Shown piece after piece: positions 33,331 through 41,858 of a stretch of DNA of 64,000 bases. Made by a program: the position numbers and the translations under genes. Source of the stretch: Aestuariibius violaceus (lineage in GTDB: Bacteria > Pseudomonadota > Alphaproteobacteria > Rhodobacterales > Rhodobacteraceae); the NCBI RefSeq assembly GCF_040779325.2, contig NZ_JBFONT020000003.1:62001-126000 (forward strand), given 5' to 3'. Numbering within the stretch: the stretch's first letter is position 1; each line of letters opens with the position of its first letter. The notes under the pieces are model-generated. The model did not search any database, was not told the DNA's origin, and saw nothing but the letters and a program-made list of their open reading frames with translations.

Positions 33331-34236
33331 ATGTCCGATTTTCTGAGTGAGCTGTGGAACGTGTTGCCCGGGCCGATGCGGGACCAGCTGGAAGGGTATA
33401 TGACCGCGTTCTGGCGGGTGCTACCGCAGCTTGTGATGGCGCTGGTCTTTCTGTTCTTCGTGTGGGGCCTTGTCCGGCTGGTGCGGTGGCTGCTGCCCAA
33501 GGCGATGCGGCGGGCCCGGATGCGGCGGGCGCTGATCGAGGTGGCCCTGATGGTGGCGACGGTGGGGCTGTGGCTGATGGGCGTGCTGATTGCGGCGACG
33601 ATCGCGTTCCCCACGATCTCGATCGGGAATATCTTCGCGGCCGCCGGTGTGGGCGGTCTGGCGGTGGCCTTTGCGGCGAAGGATTCGCTGGAGAATTTCT
33701 TTGCCGGGCTGATGCTGCTGATGCGCGAGCCGTTCCGGATCGGCGATTTCATCGAATGCGAGGGGATCGAGGGGCAGGTCGAGAAGATCAGCGTGCGCGA
33801 GACCCATGTGCGGAAGACCGACGGGCAGGTCGTGGTGGCGCCAAACGGGATGTTCTTCAAGAACCCGGTGACGATCCTGACGGCGGGCAATCTGCGCCGG
33901 ACGACGGTGATCTGCGGCGTGGCGTATGGCGAGGATGTCGATGAGGCGCGGACGGTGATCGAGGATGCCGTGCGCGCCGTCGACAGCGTGCGCGACGACG
34001 TGAAGGACGTGCAGATCTTCGCCCGGGAATTCGCCGACAGTGCGATCAATTTCGAGGTGACGTGGTGGACGGGATCCACCCCGCTGGACGAACGCCAGAG
34101 CCGCGACAAGGTGGTTGCGGCGGTCAAGCGGGCGCTGGACGAGGCGGGGATCGAGATCCCGTTCCCCTACCGGACGCTGACCTTCAAGGAGCCGCTGGAG
34201 ACCATCACCGAGGCCCGCCGGGAGGCGGCGGAGTAG
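33331..34236 (+). CDS. mscS: Small-conductance mechanosensitive channel MscS family protein
   Basis: 301-residue channel that releases solutes on hypo-osmotic shock. Three helices are visible (about 30-55, 68-92, and the pore helix ISIGNIFAAAGVGGLAVAFAAKDSLENFFAGLMLLM at about 93-130). The conserved beta domain begins PFRIGDFIECEGIEGQVEKISVRETHVRKTDGQVVVAPNGMFFKNPV. The cytoplasmic alpha-beta part follows to the end. The ATG follows AAGGAGGG. The stop abuts the stop of the convergent znuA gene with no gap. A role in osmotic balance suits an osmolyte-using marine cell. Confidence 0.94.
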   Translation: MSDFLSELWNVLPGPMRDQLEGYMTAFWRVLPQLVMALVFLFFVWGLVRLVRWLLPKAMRRARMRRALIEVALMVATVGLWLMGVLIAATIAFPTISIGNIFAAAGVGGLAVAFAAKDSLENFFAGLMLLMREPFRIGDFIECEGIEGQVEKISVRETHVRKTDGQVVVAPNGMFFKNPVTILTAGNLRRTTVICGVAYGEDVDEARTVIEDAVRAVDSVRDDVKDVQIFAREFADSAINFEVTWWTGSTPLDERQSRDKVVAAVKRALDEAGIEIPFPYRTLTFKEPLETITEARREAAE

Positions 34237-35133
34237 TCAGCTGGTGCTGGTCAGGCAGGTGGCGTAGGCGGCGCCGATCCCGCGCAGGAGTGCCGGATAG
34301 AGGCCGGGGCCCTGGTCGAGATCGGTGCCGAGCGGGTCGACCGGGATCACGGGCAGGTCGGTGCCGTCGGTGATGGTGGCGACGAGATCGGCGGAGGTCT
34401 CGGGGTCGGTCAGCAGGCAGGCGGTGGTGCGGTTGCCCGCGATCTCGCGCATCTCGCGGATATGGCTGGAGCCGGGGGCGGCATCGCTGGCATCGGTCAG
34501 GCTGCCGGCATGGGCGAGGCCGAAACGCTGCTCGAAATATTGCAGGCTGTCGTGGCCGACGAGGACGGCGCCCTGCGCGCCGTCAAGGCGGGTGCGGATT
34601 TCGGCTGTCACGGCGTCGATATCGGTGATCGCGCGGGCCGCGTTGCTGCGGTAGAGGGTGGCATTGTCGGGATCGGCCCCGGCCAACGTGTCGGCCAGCA
34701 GTTCGAGCCAGAGGCGAGCATTGACGGGGTCGAGCCAGCCGTGGGGGTCGGTGTCGCCGTGATCGTGGCCATGCCCGTGCCCGTGATCATCGTGGTCGCC
34801 GCGCATCTCATGGGTGACGGCGCCTTCGGTGTCGGCGAGTTCAAGGACATCTGCGTTGCCGGCGAGGGTCTCGATCGGCTCTTCGAGCCAAGGGGTCAGG
34901 CCGTGGCCCATCCAGAGGACGATATCGGCCTCTTGCAGGCTTTCGGCCTGGGAGGGTTTGAGGGCTGCGTGGTGCGGATCGGTGCCGGGGCCGAGGAGGA
35001 GGGTGGGGGTGCCTGCGCCCTCCATCACGGCGGCGGCGAGAGAGTGGACCGGCAGGATGTCGGTGACGACGCGCGGGGTTTCGGCGAAGGCAGTGCCGCC
35101 TGCGCAGGTCGCGATCAGGGCCAGTAGTCTCAT
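34237..35133 (-). CDS. znuA: Zinc ABC transporter substrate-binding protein
   Basis: 298-residue periplasmic zinc-binding protein with a signal peptide (MRLLALIATCAGGTAFA). The cluster A-I features are VVTDILPVHSLAAAVMEG, a zinc-ligand histidine in GPGTDPHHAALKPSQ, the histidine-rich loop with DDHGHGHGHDHGDTDPHGWLDP (about residues 113-135), VGHDSLQYFEQRFGL, and a C-terminal ligand region with PVDPLGTD. AAGGACAAGAGAG precedes the ATG. It is divergent from zur with a Zur palindrome between. Confidence 0.95.
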   Translation of the reverse strand: MRLLALIATCAGGTAFAETPRVVTDILPVHSLAAAVMEGAGTPTLLLGPGTDPHHAALKPSQAESLQEADIVLWMGHGLTPWLEEPIETLAGNADVLELADTEGAVTHEMRGDHDDHGHGHGHDHGDTDPHGWLDPVNARLWLELLADTLAGADPDNATLYRSNAARAITDIDAVTAEIRTRLDGAQGAVLVGHDSLQYFEQRFGLAHAGSLTDASDAAPGSSHIREMREIAGNRTTACLLTDPETSADLVATITDGTDLPVIPVDPLGTDLDQGPGLYPALLRGIGAAYATCLTSTS

Positions 35134-35146
35134 CTCTCTTGTCCTT

Positions 35147-35161
35147 TGTTATAGTATAACA
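35147..35161. promoter_or_regulatory. Zur operator
   Basis: TGTTATAGTATAACA, a perfect 15-base palindrome around G, in the 67-base gap between znuA and zur. It matches the Zur box of proteobacteria (GTTATA...TATAAC) and should repress both directions when zinc is ample. Confidence 0.88.
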
Positions 35162-35200
35162 TATCCCCGTTATAGAGCACATCTGCTAAGGGCAAGGGGC

Positions 35201-35671
35201 ATGTCCCAGTCAGGCTTCACTCCCCACGACCATTCCGGCTGCATCGCCCAGACGCTGGGCGCGGCCGAGGCGTTGTGTGCGCGGGAGGGGTTGCAGTTCA
35301 CGCCGCTGCGGCGCCGGGTGCTGGAGATCCTGCTGACGGGGCACAAGGCGCTGGGGGCCTACGAGATCCTCGACCGGCTGGGGGCGGACGGGTTCAGTGC
35401 CAAGCCACCGACAGCCTATCGGGCGCTGGAGTTCCTGACGGCCCATGGTCTGGCCCACAAGATCGAGCGGCTGAACGCCTATATCGCCTGCACCCATCCG
35501 GGCGAGGCGCACAACCCGGCCTTTCTGATCTGTACCGATTGCGAGACCGTGGCCGAGACGGAGGCGCCTGCGGCGGTGGGGCCGGCGGCGAAGGCGGCGG
35601 GGTTCAAGGTGAAGGCGACGACGGTCGAGGCGACGGGAACCTGCCCGGCCTGTCAGGCGGCGCGGCCGTGA
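35201..35671 (+). CDS. zur: Zinc uptake regulator Zur (Fur family)
   Basis: 156-residue Fur-family repressor. The DNA-binding half is LQFTPLRRRVLEILLTGHKALGAYEILDRLGADGFSAKPPTAYRALEFLTAHGLAHKIERLNAYIACTHPG. The zinc-binding half has FLICTDCETVAETEAP and CPACQ, two CxxC pairs as in Zur. Position between znuA and znuC and the palindrome just upstream confirm Zur rather than Fur. Its stop overlaps the znuC start (GTGA). Confidence 0.94.
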   Translation: MSQSGFTPHDHSGCIAQTLGAAEALCAREGLQFTPLRRRVLEILLTGHKALGAYEILDRLGADGFSAKPPTAYRALEFLTAHGLAHKIERLNAYIACTHPGEAHNPAFLICTDCETVAETEAPAAVGPAAKAAGFKVKATTVEATGTCPACQAARP

Positions 35672-36390
35672 GCCTGATTTCGGCGGAACGCCTCACCGTC
35701 CGGCGGGACGGGCGTGTGGCGCTGCATCATGTGTCGCTGGCGATCGAGCCGGGGGAAATCGTGACGATCGTGGGCCCGAACGGGTCGGGCAAGACGACAT
35801 TGCTGAAGGCCCTGATCGGGGCGGAGGTGCCGTCGGAGGGGCGGATCGTGCGGCAGCCGGGGCTGAGCATCGGCTATGTGCCGCAGGGGCTGCGGCCCGA
35901 TGCGACGCTGCCGATGACGGTGAAGCGGTTCCTGTCGCTGCCTGCGCGGCGGTCGAAGGCAGAGCTGAACTCGGCCTTGGAACATGCGGGGGCGGCGGAT
36001 CTGGCGGACCGGCAGCTGGCGGATCTGTCGGGCGGGCAGACGCAGCGGGTGCTGCTGGCGCGGGCCCTTCTGGGGGCGCCGCAACTGCTTTTGCTGGACG
36101 AGCCGACGACAGGGCTGGACCAGCCGGGATCGGCGGCGTTCTACCGGCGGCTGGAAGCGGTACGGAACGAGACGGGGTGTGCGGTTCTGCTGGTGAGCCA
36201 CGAGTTGCATGTGGTCATGTCAGCGTCAGACCGGGTGATCTGCCTCAACGGGCATGTCTGCTGCGAGGGGCGTCCGGATGCTGTCGCCTCGGCCCCTGAA
36301 TACCGGGCGCTCTTTGGTACGGGCACGGGCGGGGCGCTGGCGCTTTACCGGCACGAGCACGATCACAGCCACGACCACGCCGCAGAGTAA
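35668..36390 (+). CDS. znuC: Zinc ABC transporter ATP-binding protein
   Basis: 240-residue ATPase of the zinc importer. Walker A GPNGSGKTT near residue 36, signature LSGGQTQRVLLARAL near 121, Walker B LLLLDEPTTGLD near 143, and VSHELHVVMSASDRVICLN with the switch histidine. The histidine-rich tail (RHEHDHSHDHAAE) is frequent in ZnuC. GTG 35668 overlaps the zur stop, giving translational coupling. Confidence 0.95.
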   Translation: MSLISAERLTVRRDGRVALHHVSLAIEPGEIVTIVGPNGSGKTTLLKALIGAEVPSEGRIVRQPGLSIGYVPQGLRPDATLPMTVKRFLSLPARRSKAELNSALEHAGAADLADRQLADLSGGQTQRVLLARALLGAPQLLLLDEPTTGLDQPGSAAFYRRLEAVRNETGCAVLLVSHELHVVMSASDRVICLNGHVCCEGRPDAVASAPEYRALFGTGTGGALALYRHEHDHSHDHAAE

Positions 36391-36411
36391 AGAGTAGTGT
36401 AAGACCCTCAG

Positions 36412-37197
36412 ATGCTTGACGATTTTCTGACACGGGCGATGCTTGCCGGGCTGGGCACGGCGCTGGCGGCGGCGCCTTTGGGGTGCTTCGTCGTCTGGCG
36501 GCGGATGGCCTATTTCAGTGACGCGACCTCGCATTCCGCCATTCTGGGGATCGCCTTCGCGCTGGCCTTCAACGTCTCGCCCGCCTTCGGTGCGCTGGCG
36601 ACGGCGTTCCTGATGGCGCTCGCGATCGGGAGCCTGACCGGGCGCCGGTTGACCGGGGACACGGCGCTGGGTGTGCTGGCCCACGGGGCGCTGGCGGCAG
36701 GGCTGGTGGCAGCGGCGCTGCTGCCGATCCCGGCGATCAGCCTGGAAAGCCTGCTCTTCGGCGACATCCTGACGGTGTCGCGCACGGATCTGGCGGTGAT
36801 CTGGGGCGGGGCGGTGGTGATCCTGGCGCTGCTGGCCGCGCGCTGGACGGCGCTGCTGACGGCGACGTTGGATCCGGACCTGGCCCGCGCCTCGGGCATC
36901 GACCCGGACCGGACGGAGCTGGTGCTGACCGTGACGCTGGCGCTGACGGTCGCGATCGCGATCGAGGTGGTGGGCGTTCTGCTGATCGGTGCGCTGCTGG
37001 TCATTCCGGCGGCGGCGGCGCGGCCGCTGGCCCGGACGCCCGAGGCGATGGCGGGGATCGCGGCGGTGATCGGGGCGGCGTCTGCGCTGGGCGGTTTGCA
37101 GATCGCGGCGTGGCAGGACACGCCTGCGGGCCCGACGATCGTCTGCACGGCGCTGGCGCTGTTCGCGCTGTCCCGCGTCAAAATGACGTTGACGTAA
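36412..37197 (+). CDS. znuB: Zinc ABC transporter permease
   Basis: 261-residue inner-membrane permease of the ABC-3 family. It starts MLDDFLTRAMLAGLGTALAAAPLGCFVVWRRMAYFSDATSHSAILG, the standard opening, and has about seven to eight hydrophobic helices, including LTVAIAIEVVGVLLIGALLVIPAAAARPLA with the conserved GALLVIPAA motif. It follows znuC by 21 bases and completes the zinc uptake unit with znuA and zur. Confidence 0.95.
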   Translation: MLDDFLTRAMLAGLGTALAAAPLGCFVVWRRMAYFSDATSHSAILGIAFALAFNVSPAFGALATAFLMALAIGSLTGRRLTGDTALGVLAHGALAAGLVAAALLPIPAISLESLLFGDILTVSRTDLAVIWGGAVVILALLAARWTALLTATLDPDLARASGIDPDRTELVLTVTLALTVAIAIEVVGVLLIGALLVIPAAAARPLARTPEAMAGIAAVIGAASALGGLQIAAWQDTPAGPTIVCTALALFALSRVKMTLT

Positions 37198-37283
37198 CAC
37201 CACACAGGTGCTCTGCGTTGCAGCACTTTCCCGGGGCGGATGGCTGGACTAGGTTCTGGGCTGACCGCGCAGAGGATACCGAG

Positions 37284-38495
37284 ATGGGGCTTCGCAATAC
37301 CGACATCCGCTATGGGGGCATCGCGAAAACCTTCCATTGGACGGTGATGCTGCTGATCGCGACGCTGATCCCGCTAGGGATCTATGCAAGCAATCTGGCC
37401 CATCTGGCCGAGGCCGATCCGGCGGCCTATGGCGCCCGGGCGGGGTTCTGGTTTTCGCTGCACAAGACGCTGGGGATCATCCTGTTCGGGGTGGCGGTCC
37501 TGCGGATCCTCTGGAGCCTGATCCAGAAGAAGCCCGTGCCGTTGCATCCCAAGCGCCGGGTCGAGACGTTTCTGGCCGAGACGGTGCATTGGCTGCTCTA
37601 CGCCTCGCTGATCCTCGTGCCGCTGGCCGGGTGGGTGAGCCATGCGGCCTCGACCGGGTTTGCGCCGATCTGGCTGCCGATCGGGCAGGATCTGCCCTTC
37701 GTGCCGAAATCCTACACGCTGGAGCAGCTGGCGGGGCATCTGCATATCATCTTCGAACGGGTGCTGATCTTTGCGCTGGCGCTGCATGTGATCGGCGCAC
37801 TGAAGCACCATTTCATCGACCGGGACGCGACCTTGCGGCGGATGTGGTTCGGCTGGACCGAGCTGCCGCAGCTGTCGACGTTGCGGCCGGATCACGGGCG
37901 CGCGCCGGTGATCGCGACGGTCGTGGTCTATGTGGCGGCGTTGGGGATCGGCGCGGGGCTGGGGATGTACGATGTCTCGGCCGCGCCGCGCCCGGATGTC
38001 GCGGAGTCGAACCGGGCATCTGCCGGGGGCAACTGGGCCGTCGAGGCGGGTTCGCTGTCGATCACGGTCGAACAGTTCGGATCGCCGGTGAACGGGCAGT
38101 TCAACGACTGGACGGCGGAGATCGAATTCGACGAGGGCACCGGGACGGGCGCGGTGGAGGTGTCGATCGATATCGGGTCACTGACGCTCGGATCGGTGAC
38201 GCAGCAGGCGATGGGCAGCGATTACTTCGATGTCGAGACCCATCCGCGCGCAGTCTTTGACGCGGTGATTCTGCCGGGCGAGGGCGACGGCACCTATTTT
38301 GCCGACGGGACGCTGACGCTGAAAGGAATAGAGGCGCCGGTGATGCTGCCGTTCACGCTGTCCATTGCAGACGGGACGGCGCAGATGCAGGGCGAGACGG
38401 TGCTGGACCGGCGGAATTACGGGATCGGCAGCGGCGAGTCGGATCCGGGATTTGAGGTCGGCGTGACGATCGAGCTGACCGCGCGGGAACGCTGA
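37284..38495 (+). CDS. Cytochrome b561 - YceI fusion protein
   Basis: 403-residue fusion. Residues 1-about 180 are a four-helix cytochrome b561 domain (RYGGIAKTFHWTVMLLIATLIPLGIYA, FSLHKTLGIILFGVAVLRILW, VHWLLYASLILVPLAGWVSH, HIIFERVLIFALALHVIGALKHHF) with histidines in the right helices for two b haems. A further helix (VIATVVVYVAALGIGAGLGMY, about 210-230) is followed by a periplasmic YceI lipocalin-like domain (NWAVEAGSLSITVEQFGSPVNGQFNDWTAEIEFD to the end). The fusion suggests electron transfer to or from a quinone-like ligand held by YceI. A second, secreted YceI gene converges from the other side. Confidence 0.93.
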   Translation: MGLRNTDIRYGGIAKTFHWTVMLLIATLIPLGIYASNLAHLAEADPAAYGARAGFWFSLHKTLGIILFGVAVLRILWSLIQKKPVPLHPKRRVETFLAETVHWLLYASLILVPLAGWVSHAASTGFAPIWLPIGQDLPFVPKSYTLEQLAGHLHIIFERVLIFALALHVIGALKHHFIDRDATLRRMWFGWTELPQLSTLRPDHGRAPVIATVVVYVAALGIGAGLGMYDVSAAPRPDVAESNRASAGGNWAVEAGSLSITVEQFGSPVNGQFNDWTAEIEFDEGTGTGAVEVSIDIGSLTLGSVTQQAMGSDYFDVETHPRAVFDAVILPGEGDGTYFADGTLTLKGIEAPVMLPFTLSIADGTAQMQGETVLDRRNYGIGSGESDPGFEVGVTIELTARER

Positions 38496-38502
38496 AACGG
38501 AA

Positions 38503-38528
38503 ACGGGCCGCCCAGATGGACGGCCCGT
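38503..38528. terminator. Hairpin between the two YceI-domain genes
   Basis: ACGGGCCG (38503-38510) and CGGCCCGT (38521-38528), loop of ten bases, in the 52-base gap between convergent genes. It can act for both strands. Confidence 0.6.
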
Positions 38529-38547
38529 CGCTTGGAATGAAGTCGGT

Positions 38548-39147
38548 TTAGCTGGCTTGTTGCGCCTCGAGCGAGATCATCACCTCGACCTCGTCACCGA
38601 CGGCGGGCGCGAAGGCGCCGACGCCGAACGCCTCGCGGCTGAGCGTCGTCGTGGCGTCAAAGCCGAGCGTCGGCACGCCTTCGTTCGGGCCGAAGGGGAA
38701 GGGCTGCGACTGGTTGAGCGTGGTCTCGAGCACGACCTCGTTGGTGATGCCGTTCATGGTGAGGTTGCCGGTGATGTTCGCGGTGTTCTCGCCCGTGACC
38801 TGGATCGAGGTGGATTCGAAGCTCACCATGTCGTTGCCGGCATCGGCCTGGGCGGAGGCGTTGAAGAAATCCTCGCTCATGAAGTGCTGGTCGCGCTGTT
38901 CCCAGCCGGTGAACATCATGGTGACGGGCATGGAGACGCTGACTGAGGAATTCTCGGGATTTTCCTCGTCGAACATGATCTCACCCTCGAAGCCGGAGAA
39001 CATGCCGTAGGTCGTTGAAAAGCCGAGGTGGTTGTAGCTGAAGATGACCTGGCTGTGGCTCGCGTCGAACGTGTAGGGCACCGGTTCGGCGGCGAGGGGG
39101 GCGGCGAGCACTGTCGCGGCAAGGGCGGCGGTGAGCGTGCGGATCAT
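38548..39147 (-). CDS. Secreted YceI family protein
   Basis: 199-residue protein with a signal peptide (MIRTLTAALAATVLAAPLAA, cut before EP). The YceI lipocalin-like fold follows: YTFDASHSQVIFSYNHLGFSTTYGMFSGFEGEIMFDEENPENSSVSVSMPVT, then FESTSIQVTGENTANITGNLTMNGIT and a C-terminal strand with VEVMISLEA. Such proteins bind long isoprenoid lipids such as polyprenyl chains or quinones. AAAGGAG precedes the ATG at 39147. Its neighbour is the cytochrome b561-YceI fusion, convergent, so the two may work on the same ligand. Confidence 0.93.
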   Translation of the reverse strand: MIRTLTAALAATVLAAPLAAEPVPYTFDASHSQVIFSYNHLGFSTTYGMFSGFEGEIMFDEENPENSSVSVSMPVTMMFTGWEQRDQHFMSEDFFNASAQADAGNDMVSFESTSIQVTGENTANITGNLTMNGITNEVVLETTLNQSQPFPFGPNEGVPTLGFDATTTLSREAFGVGAFAPAVGDEVEVMISLEAQQAS

Positions 39148-39267
39148 GGCGTCGAGTTCTCCTTTGGAGCGTTGTGTGACCCCACACATCTCGCGCGAAT
39201 TGGGCATAAGGCAATTCCCATGGGCCGCGCAGACCCTGTTCGCATCTACGCAGGAGAGGATCTTTGC

Positions 39268-39696
39268 CTATTCGGGGAAGACCTCCCACCGGGTGGCGAG
39301 ATCGTCGAGGCCGTCGCGGATGATCTCGCGCAGGACAGCCTCGTCGATATCGGCGAGCTTGCCCACATAGAGGCAGGCCTTGCCCGTCTTGTGCTTGCCG
39401 AGCCGGTCGAGCAAATGCTGGCGGTCGGCATAACCCGGCATGATGTAGAGCGAGAGGTTGGCCTTGCGCGGGCTGAAGCCGGTGGCGAGGAAGTCGCCCT
39501 CGCGTCCGCTGTCATAGCGGTAATGGTAGCGGCCGTAGCCGATGATGGTGGGGCCCCACATCTGCGGGGTCCAGCCCGTCACCTCGCGGAAGATCGCGTC
39601 GAGCCGGTCGGCATCGGCGCGGCGGACCGGGTGGTCGATGGCTGCGATGAAATCCGCGACGCTGGCATCGGTGGCTTGGGTCTTGTTGTCGGACAT
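39268..39696 (-). CDS. DUF1801 family protein
   Basis: 142-residue soluble protein with the DUF1801 pattern: SVADFIAAIDHPVRRADADRLDAIFREVTGWTPQMWGPTIIGYGRYHYRYDSGREGDFLATGFSPRKANLSLYIMPGY, then LLDRLGKHKTGKACLYVGKLADIDEAVLREII. The family is of unknown function with a YdhG-like fold. AGGAGGAGAAGC precedes the ATG at 39696. It is divergent from the oxidoreductase gene at 39780. Confidence 0.88.
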   Translation of the reverse strand: MSDNKTQATDASVADFIAAIDHPVRRADADRLDAIFREVTGWTPQMWGPTIIGYGRYHYRYDSGREGDFLATGFSPRKANLSLYIMPGYADRQHLLDRLGKHKTGKACLYVGKLADIDEAVLREIIRDGLDDLATRWEVFPE

Positions 39697-39779
39697 CGGT
39701 GCTTCTCCTCCTGCGGCAGTCTAGCGCGGAACGGTCCGCTTGGCTCGCCGGTTGGGTGGGGAGAGTTAGGAGTATGGTC

Positions 39780-40475
39780 ATGAGCAAGACAGTGGTGATT
39801 TTCGGGGCCGGCGGGGCGACGGGTCTGGAACTTGTGCGGCAGGCCAAGGCGCGGGGCCATCAGGTGCGGGCGGTCGAACACGAGCGGCCGTTCGATGCGG
39901 CCGATGGCGATGCGGTGGTGCATTACGAGCTGGACGTGATGAAAGATGACCTGACGGAGGTGATGCAGGGGGCCTATGCGGTTATCTCAGCCCTCGGCCT
40001 CGATGCGGGGCTCAAGACCATTTTGAACCCGCCGCCGCTCTACACGGAAGGGACGCAGAAGATCGTCTCGGCCATGGAGGAATGCGGTGTGACGCGGCTT
40101 GTCGTGATCTCGGCGAGTTTCGTCGAAACTCTGAAGCGCGGGCCGATCTGGTTTCGGGCAGCGGCTTTGGTCGGGCTGTCGTCGGTCGTGAGCGAGATGA
40201 AGCAGATGGAGTGGTTCCTGCGCGGCAAGCAGACGATCGATTGGACGGCGGTGCGGCCGGGCTGGCTGCTGGATGCGCCGATGACGGGCGATTATGTCGT
40301 GGCGGAGGATGTGATCCCGCGCGACCTGATCCGGACCCGGCACGGGGATCTGGCGCATTTCATGCTGGACTGCGTGGAAGAGGGCAGTTGGCTGCGCCAG
40401 ACACCTGCCATCGCACGGGCGGAGCCGGCGCGGGTTTCCGGCCCGGATGCGGTGCTGCGCGAGATGATGGGCTAG
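39780..40475 (+). CDS. NAD(P)H-binding oxidoreductase (atypical SDR)
   Basis: 231-residue protein with an N-terminal Rossmann motif KTVVIFGAGGATGLELVRQAKARGHQVRAVEH, the GxxGxxG pattern of atypical short-chain reductases (NAD(P)H-binding, NmrA-like). The downstream RLVVISASFVETL and WTAVRPGWLLDAPMTG segments match. No catalytic YxxxK is seen, usual for this group. Start ATG 39780 has AGGAG seven bases upstream; an ATG at 39774 is too close. Its stop shares CTAG with the stop of the convergent tetR-type gene. Confidence 0.85.
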   Translation: MSKTVVIFGAGGATGLELVRQAKARGHQVRAVEHERPFDAADGDAVVHYELDVMKDDLTEVMQGAYAVISALGLDAGLKTILNPPPLYTEGTQKIVSAMEECGVTRLVVISASFVETLKRGPIWFRAAALVGLSSVVSEMKQMEWFLRGKQTIDWTAVRPGWLLDAPMTGDYVVAEDVIPRDLIRTRHGDLAHFMLDCVEEGSWLRQTPAIARAEPARVSGPDAVLREMMG

Positions 40476-41098
40476 GCGGTGGCCAAGAGCGTGCCCATCA
40501 GCATGTCGATATAGGCGTCGGGACTGGTCTGGTGGGCGCGCGCCGATGCAATCTCGGGCGTCGCGGCCCACATGGCGCGGCCCAGGCTGATTTCGAGGAG
40601 CGGCCCCGCAACGAGCGCATGGACATGGTGCTGGGGCATGGGCCGGAACTGGCCGCTGGCCACACCATCGGCATGGATCGCGTTGAGCGCGATTTCGAAG
40701 GGCACGATGAAGCGTGTGTAGAAGCCGGTCGCCACGGCCGGGATGCGGCCCGCGGTTTCGGCAATGACGGAGGTGAGGCGCCCGGCGGGGCTTTCGACGA
40801 TCATGTCGTAGCAGATCCGGAGTGCGGCGCGCATCCGGGCCTCGGGATCGCTCGTTCTGTCTTCGGAAAGGCGACGGAGATCGTCCATCAGCCCTTCTGG
40901 GTCGGCCACGGTGGCGGCGACGAAGAGATCCTCTTTGGAGGCGAAGTGGTGGTAGAGCGTCGCCTTTGTGATCCCGGCGACGCGGGCAATCGCGCTCATC
41001 GACGTGCCAGCATAGCCCTTCTCGAGGAAAAGCGGCAGGGCCTTGAGGGAAATTTCCTGCGATTTCAGGCTTTTGTCGGCGGTGTCGGGGTCAGGCAT
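40472..41098 (-). CDS. TetR family transcriptional regulator
   Basis: 208-residue regulator. The DNA-binding domain is SLKALPLFLEKGYAGTSMSAIARVAGITKATLYHHFASKEDLFVAATV at about residues 17-65, with a TetR C-terminal domain after it (CYDMIVESPAGRLTSVIAETAGRIP). The start MPDPDTADKS at 41098 is preferred over an upstream TTG. A perfect palindrome CCAACCGGTTGG lies 33 bases upstream, so it probably represses itself. The target system is not evident; the convergent oxidoreductase is a candidate only by proximity. Confidence 0.9.
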   Translation of the reverse strand: MPDPDTADKSLKSQEISLKALPLFLEKGYAGTSMSAIARVAGITKATLYHHFASKEDLFVAATVADPEGLMDDLRRLSEDRTSDPEARMRAALRICYDMIVESPAGRLTSVIAETAGRIPAVATGFYTRFIVPFEIALNAIHADGVASGQFRPMPQHHVHALVAGPLLEISLGRAMWAATPEIASARAHQTSPDAYIDMLMGTLLATA

Positions 41099-41130
41099 CC
41101 TGAGGTCTTCAATCCGGGTCTGGGTCCTGC

Positions 41131-41142
41131 CCAACCGGTTGG
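41131..41142. promoter_or_regulatory. Likely TetR operator
   Basis: CCAACCGGTTGG, a perfect 12-base palindrome 33 bases before the tetR-type start. ACCGGT-centred palindromes are common TetR-family sites. Confidence 0.55.
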
Positions 41143-41251
41143 CTGATCAGGAGGCTTGACGGAAAGTGGATCATGAAGATGCACCGGGGTTTTGCCAAGG
41201 CCGCCGCCTTGGCCGGAAGGCGATCTGACGCGGACTTCCGGATCAGCGATT

Positions 41252-41287
41252 GCGCCGCGGCCACCCCCATACATGAGGCCGCGGCGC
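41252..41287 (-). terminator. Hairpin after the SnoaL-like gene
   Basis: GCGCCGCGGCC (41252-41262) and GGCCGCGGCGC (41277-41287), a perfect 11-base stem, just after the reverse-strand stop at 41295. There is no T run on the reverse strand. Confidence 0.55.
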
Positions 41288-41294
41288 GTTCTGA

Positions 41295-41858
41295 TTATTC
41301 GGTGCCGGGCAGGCGGGCCACATTCATGCTGGCGATCTGCCAGCCGTTTTCACGGGTGAAGACGCGGGTGATGGAGTAGCGGATGTTGGTGATGACGACC
41401 CGCCCCTCTCTGATCGTCCGGCCTTGGTCGTCGGTTTCGTCATCCTCGACCATGAACATTTCGAGATAGCCGGTTTCGACCGCGACCATCGGCTCTTGCC
41501 CCTCTTCCTGGACGGCCGTGTCGTAGAATTGGACGGTGGGCTGGCGGAAGATGATGTTGACCCTGTCCCAGGCCGCGAAGTAGCGCGCCCAGAGATCCTG
41601 GATCGCGTCCCCGCCTTCCAGCCAGAAGGGCTGGAGCGTGCCGGCGAAGGTCGCGTCTGGGTGGTAGAATCGCGAGATCGCCTCGACGTCCTGGGCGCGG
41701 TAGGCTTCGACCCAGCCGTTGCGCAGGTCTTCGATTTCGCCGACGGCCGCGCGTTCGGCCTCGGTGAAGTCCCGCGCCTGGGCGTGCACGTTGGTGGCCA
41801 GCAAGGCGGTAAGGATGGCAAAGCCAAACGTTTGAAATGTGGAGCGTATTCTTGACAT
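41295..41858 (-). CDS. Secreted SnoaL/DUF4440-like protein
   Basis: 187-residue protein with a signal peptide (MSRIRSTFQTFGFAILTALLATNVHA). The mature part has the cone-shaped NTF2-like fold pattern: AAVGEIEDLRNGWVEAYRAQDVEAISRFYHPDATFAGT, the DUF4440/SnoaL-3 signature, followed by strands with VQFYDTAVQEEG and TNIRYSITRVFTRENGWQIASMNVARLPG. The family includes ligand-binding and ketosteroid isomerase-like proteins; the function here is unknown. TCGGAGGAAC precedes the ATG at 41858. It is divergent from the cyclase gene. Confidence 0.82.
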   Translation of the reverse strand: MSRIRSTFQTFGFAILTALLATNVHAQARDFTEAERAAVGEIEDLRNGWVEAYRAQDVEAISRFYHPDATFAGTLQPFWLEGGDAIQDLWARYFAAWDRVNIIFRQPTVQFYDTAVQEEGQEPMVAVETGYLEMFMVEDDETDDQGRTIREGRVVITNIRYSITRVFTRENGWQIASMNVARLPGTE

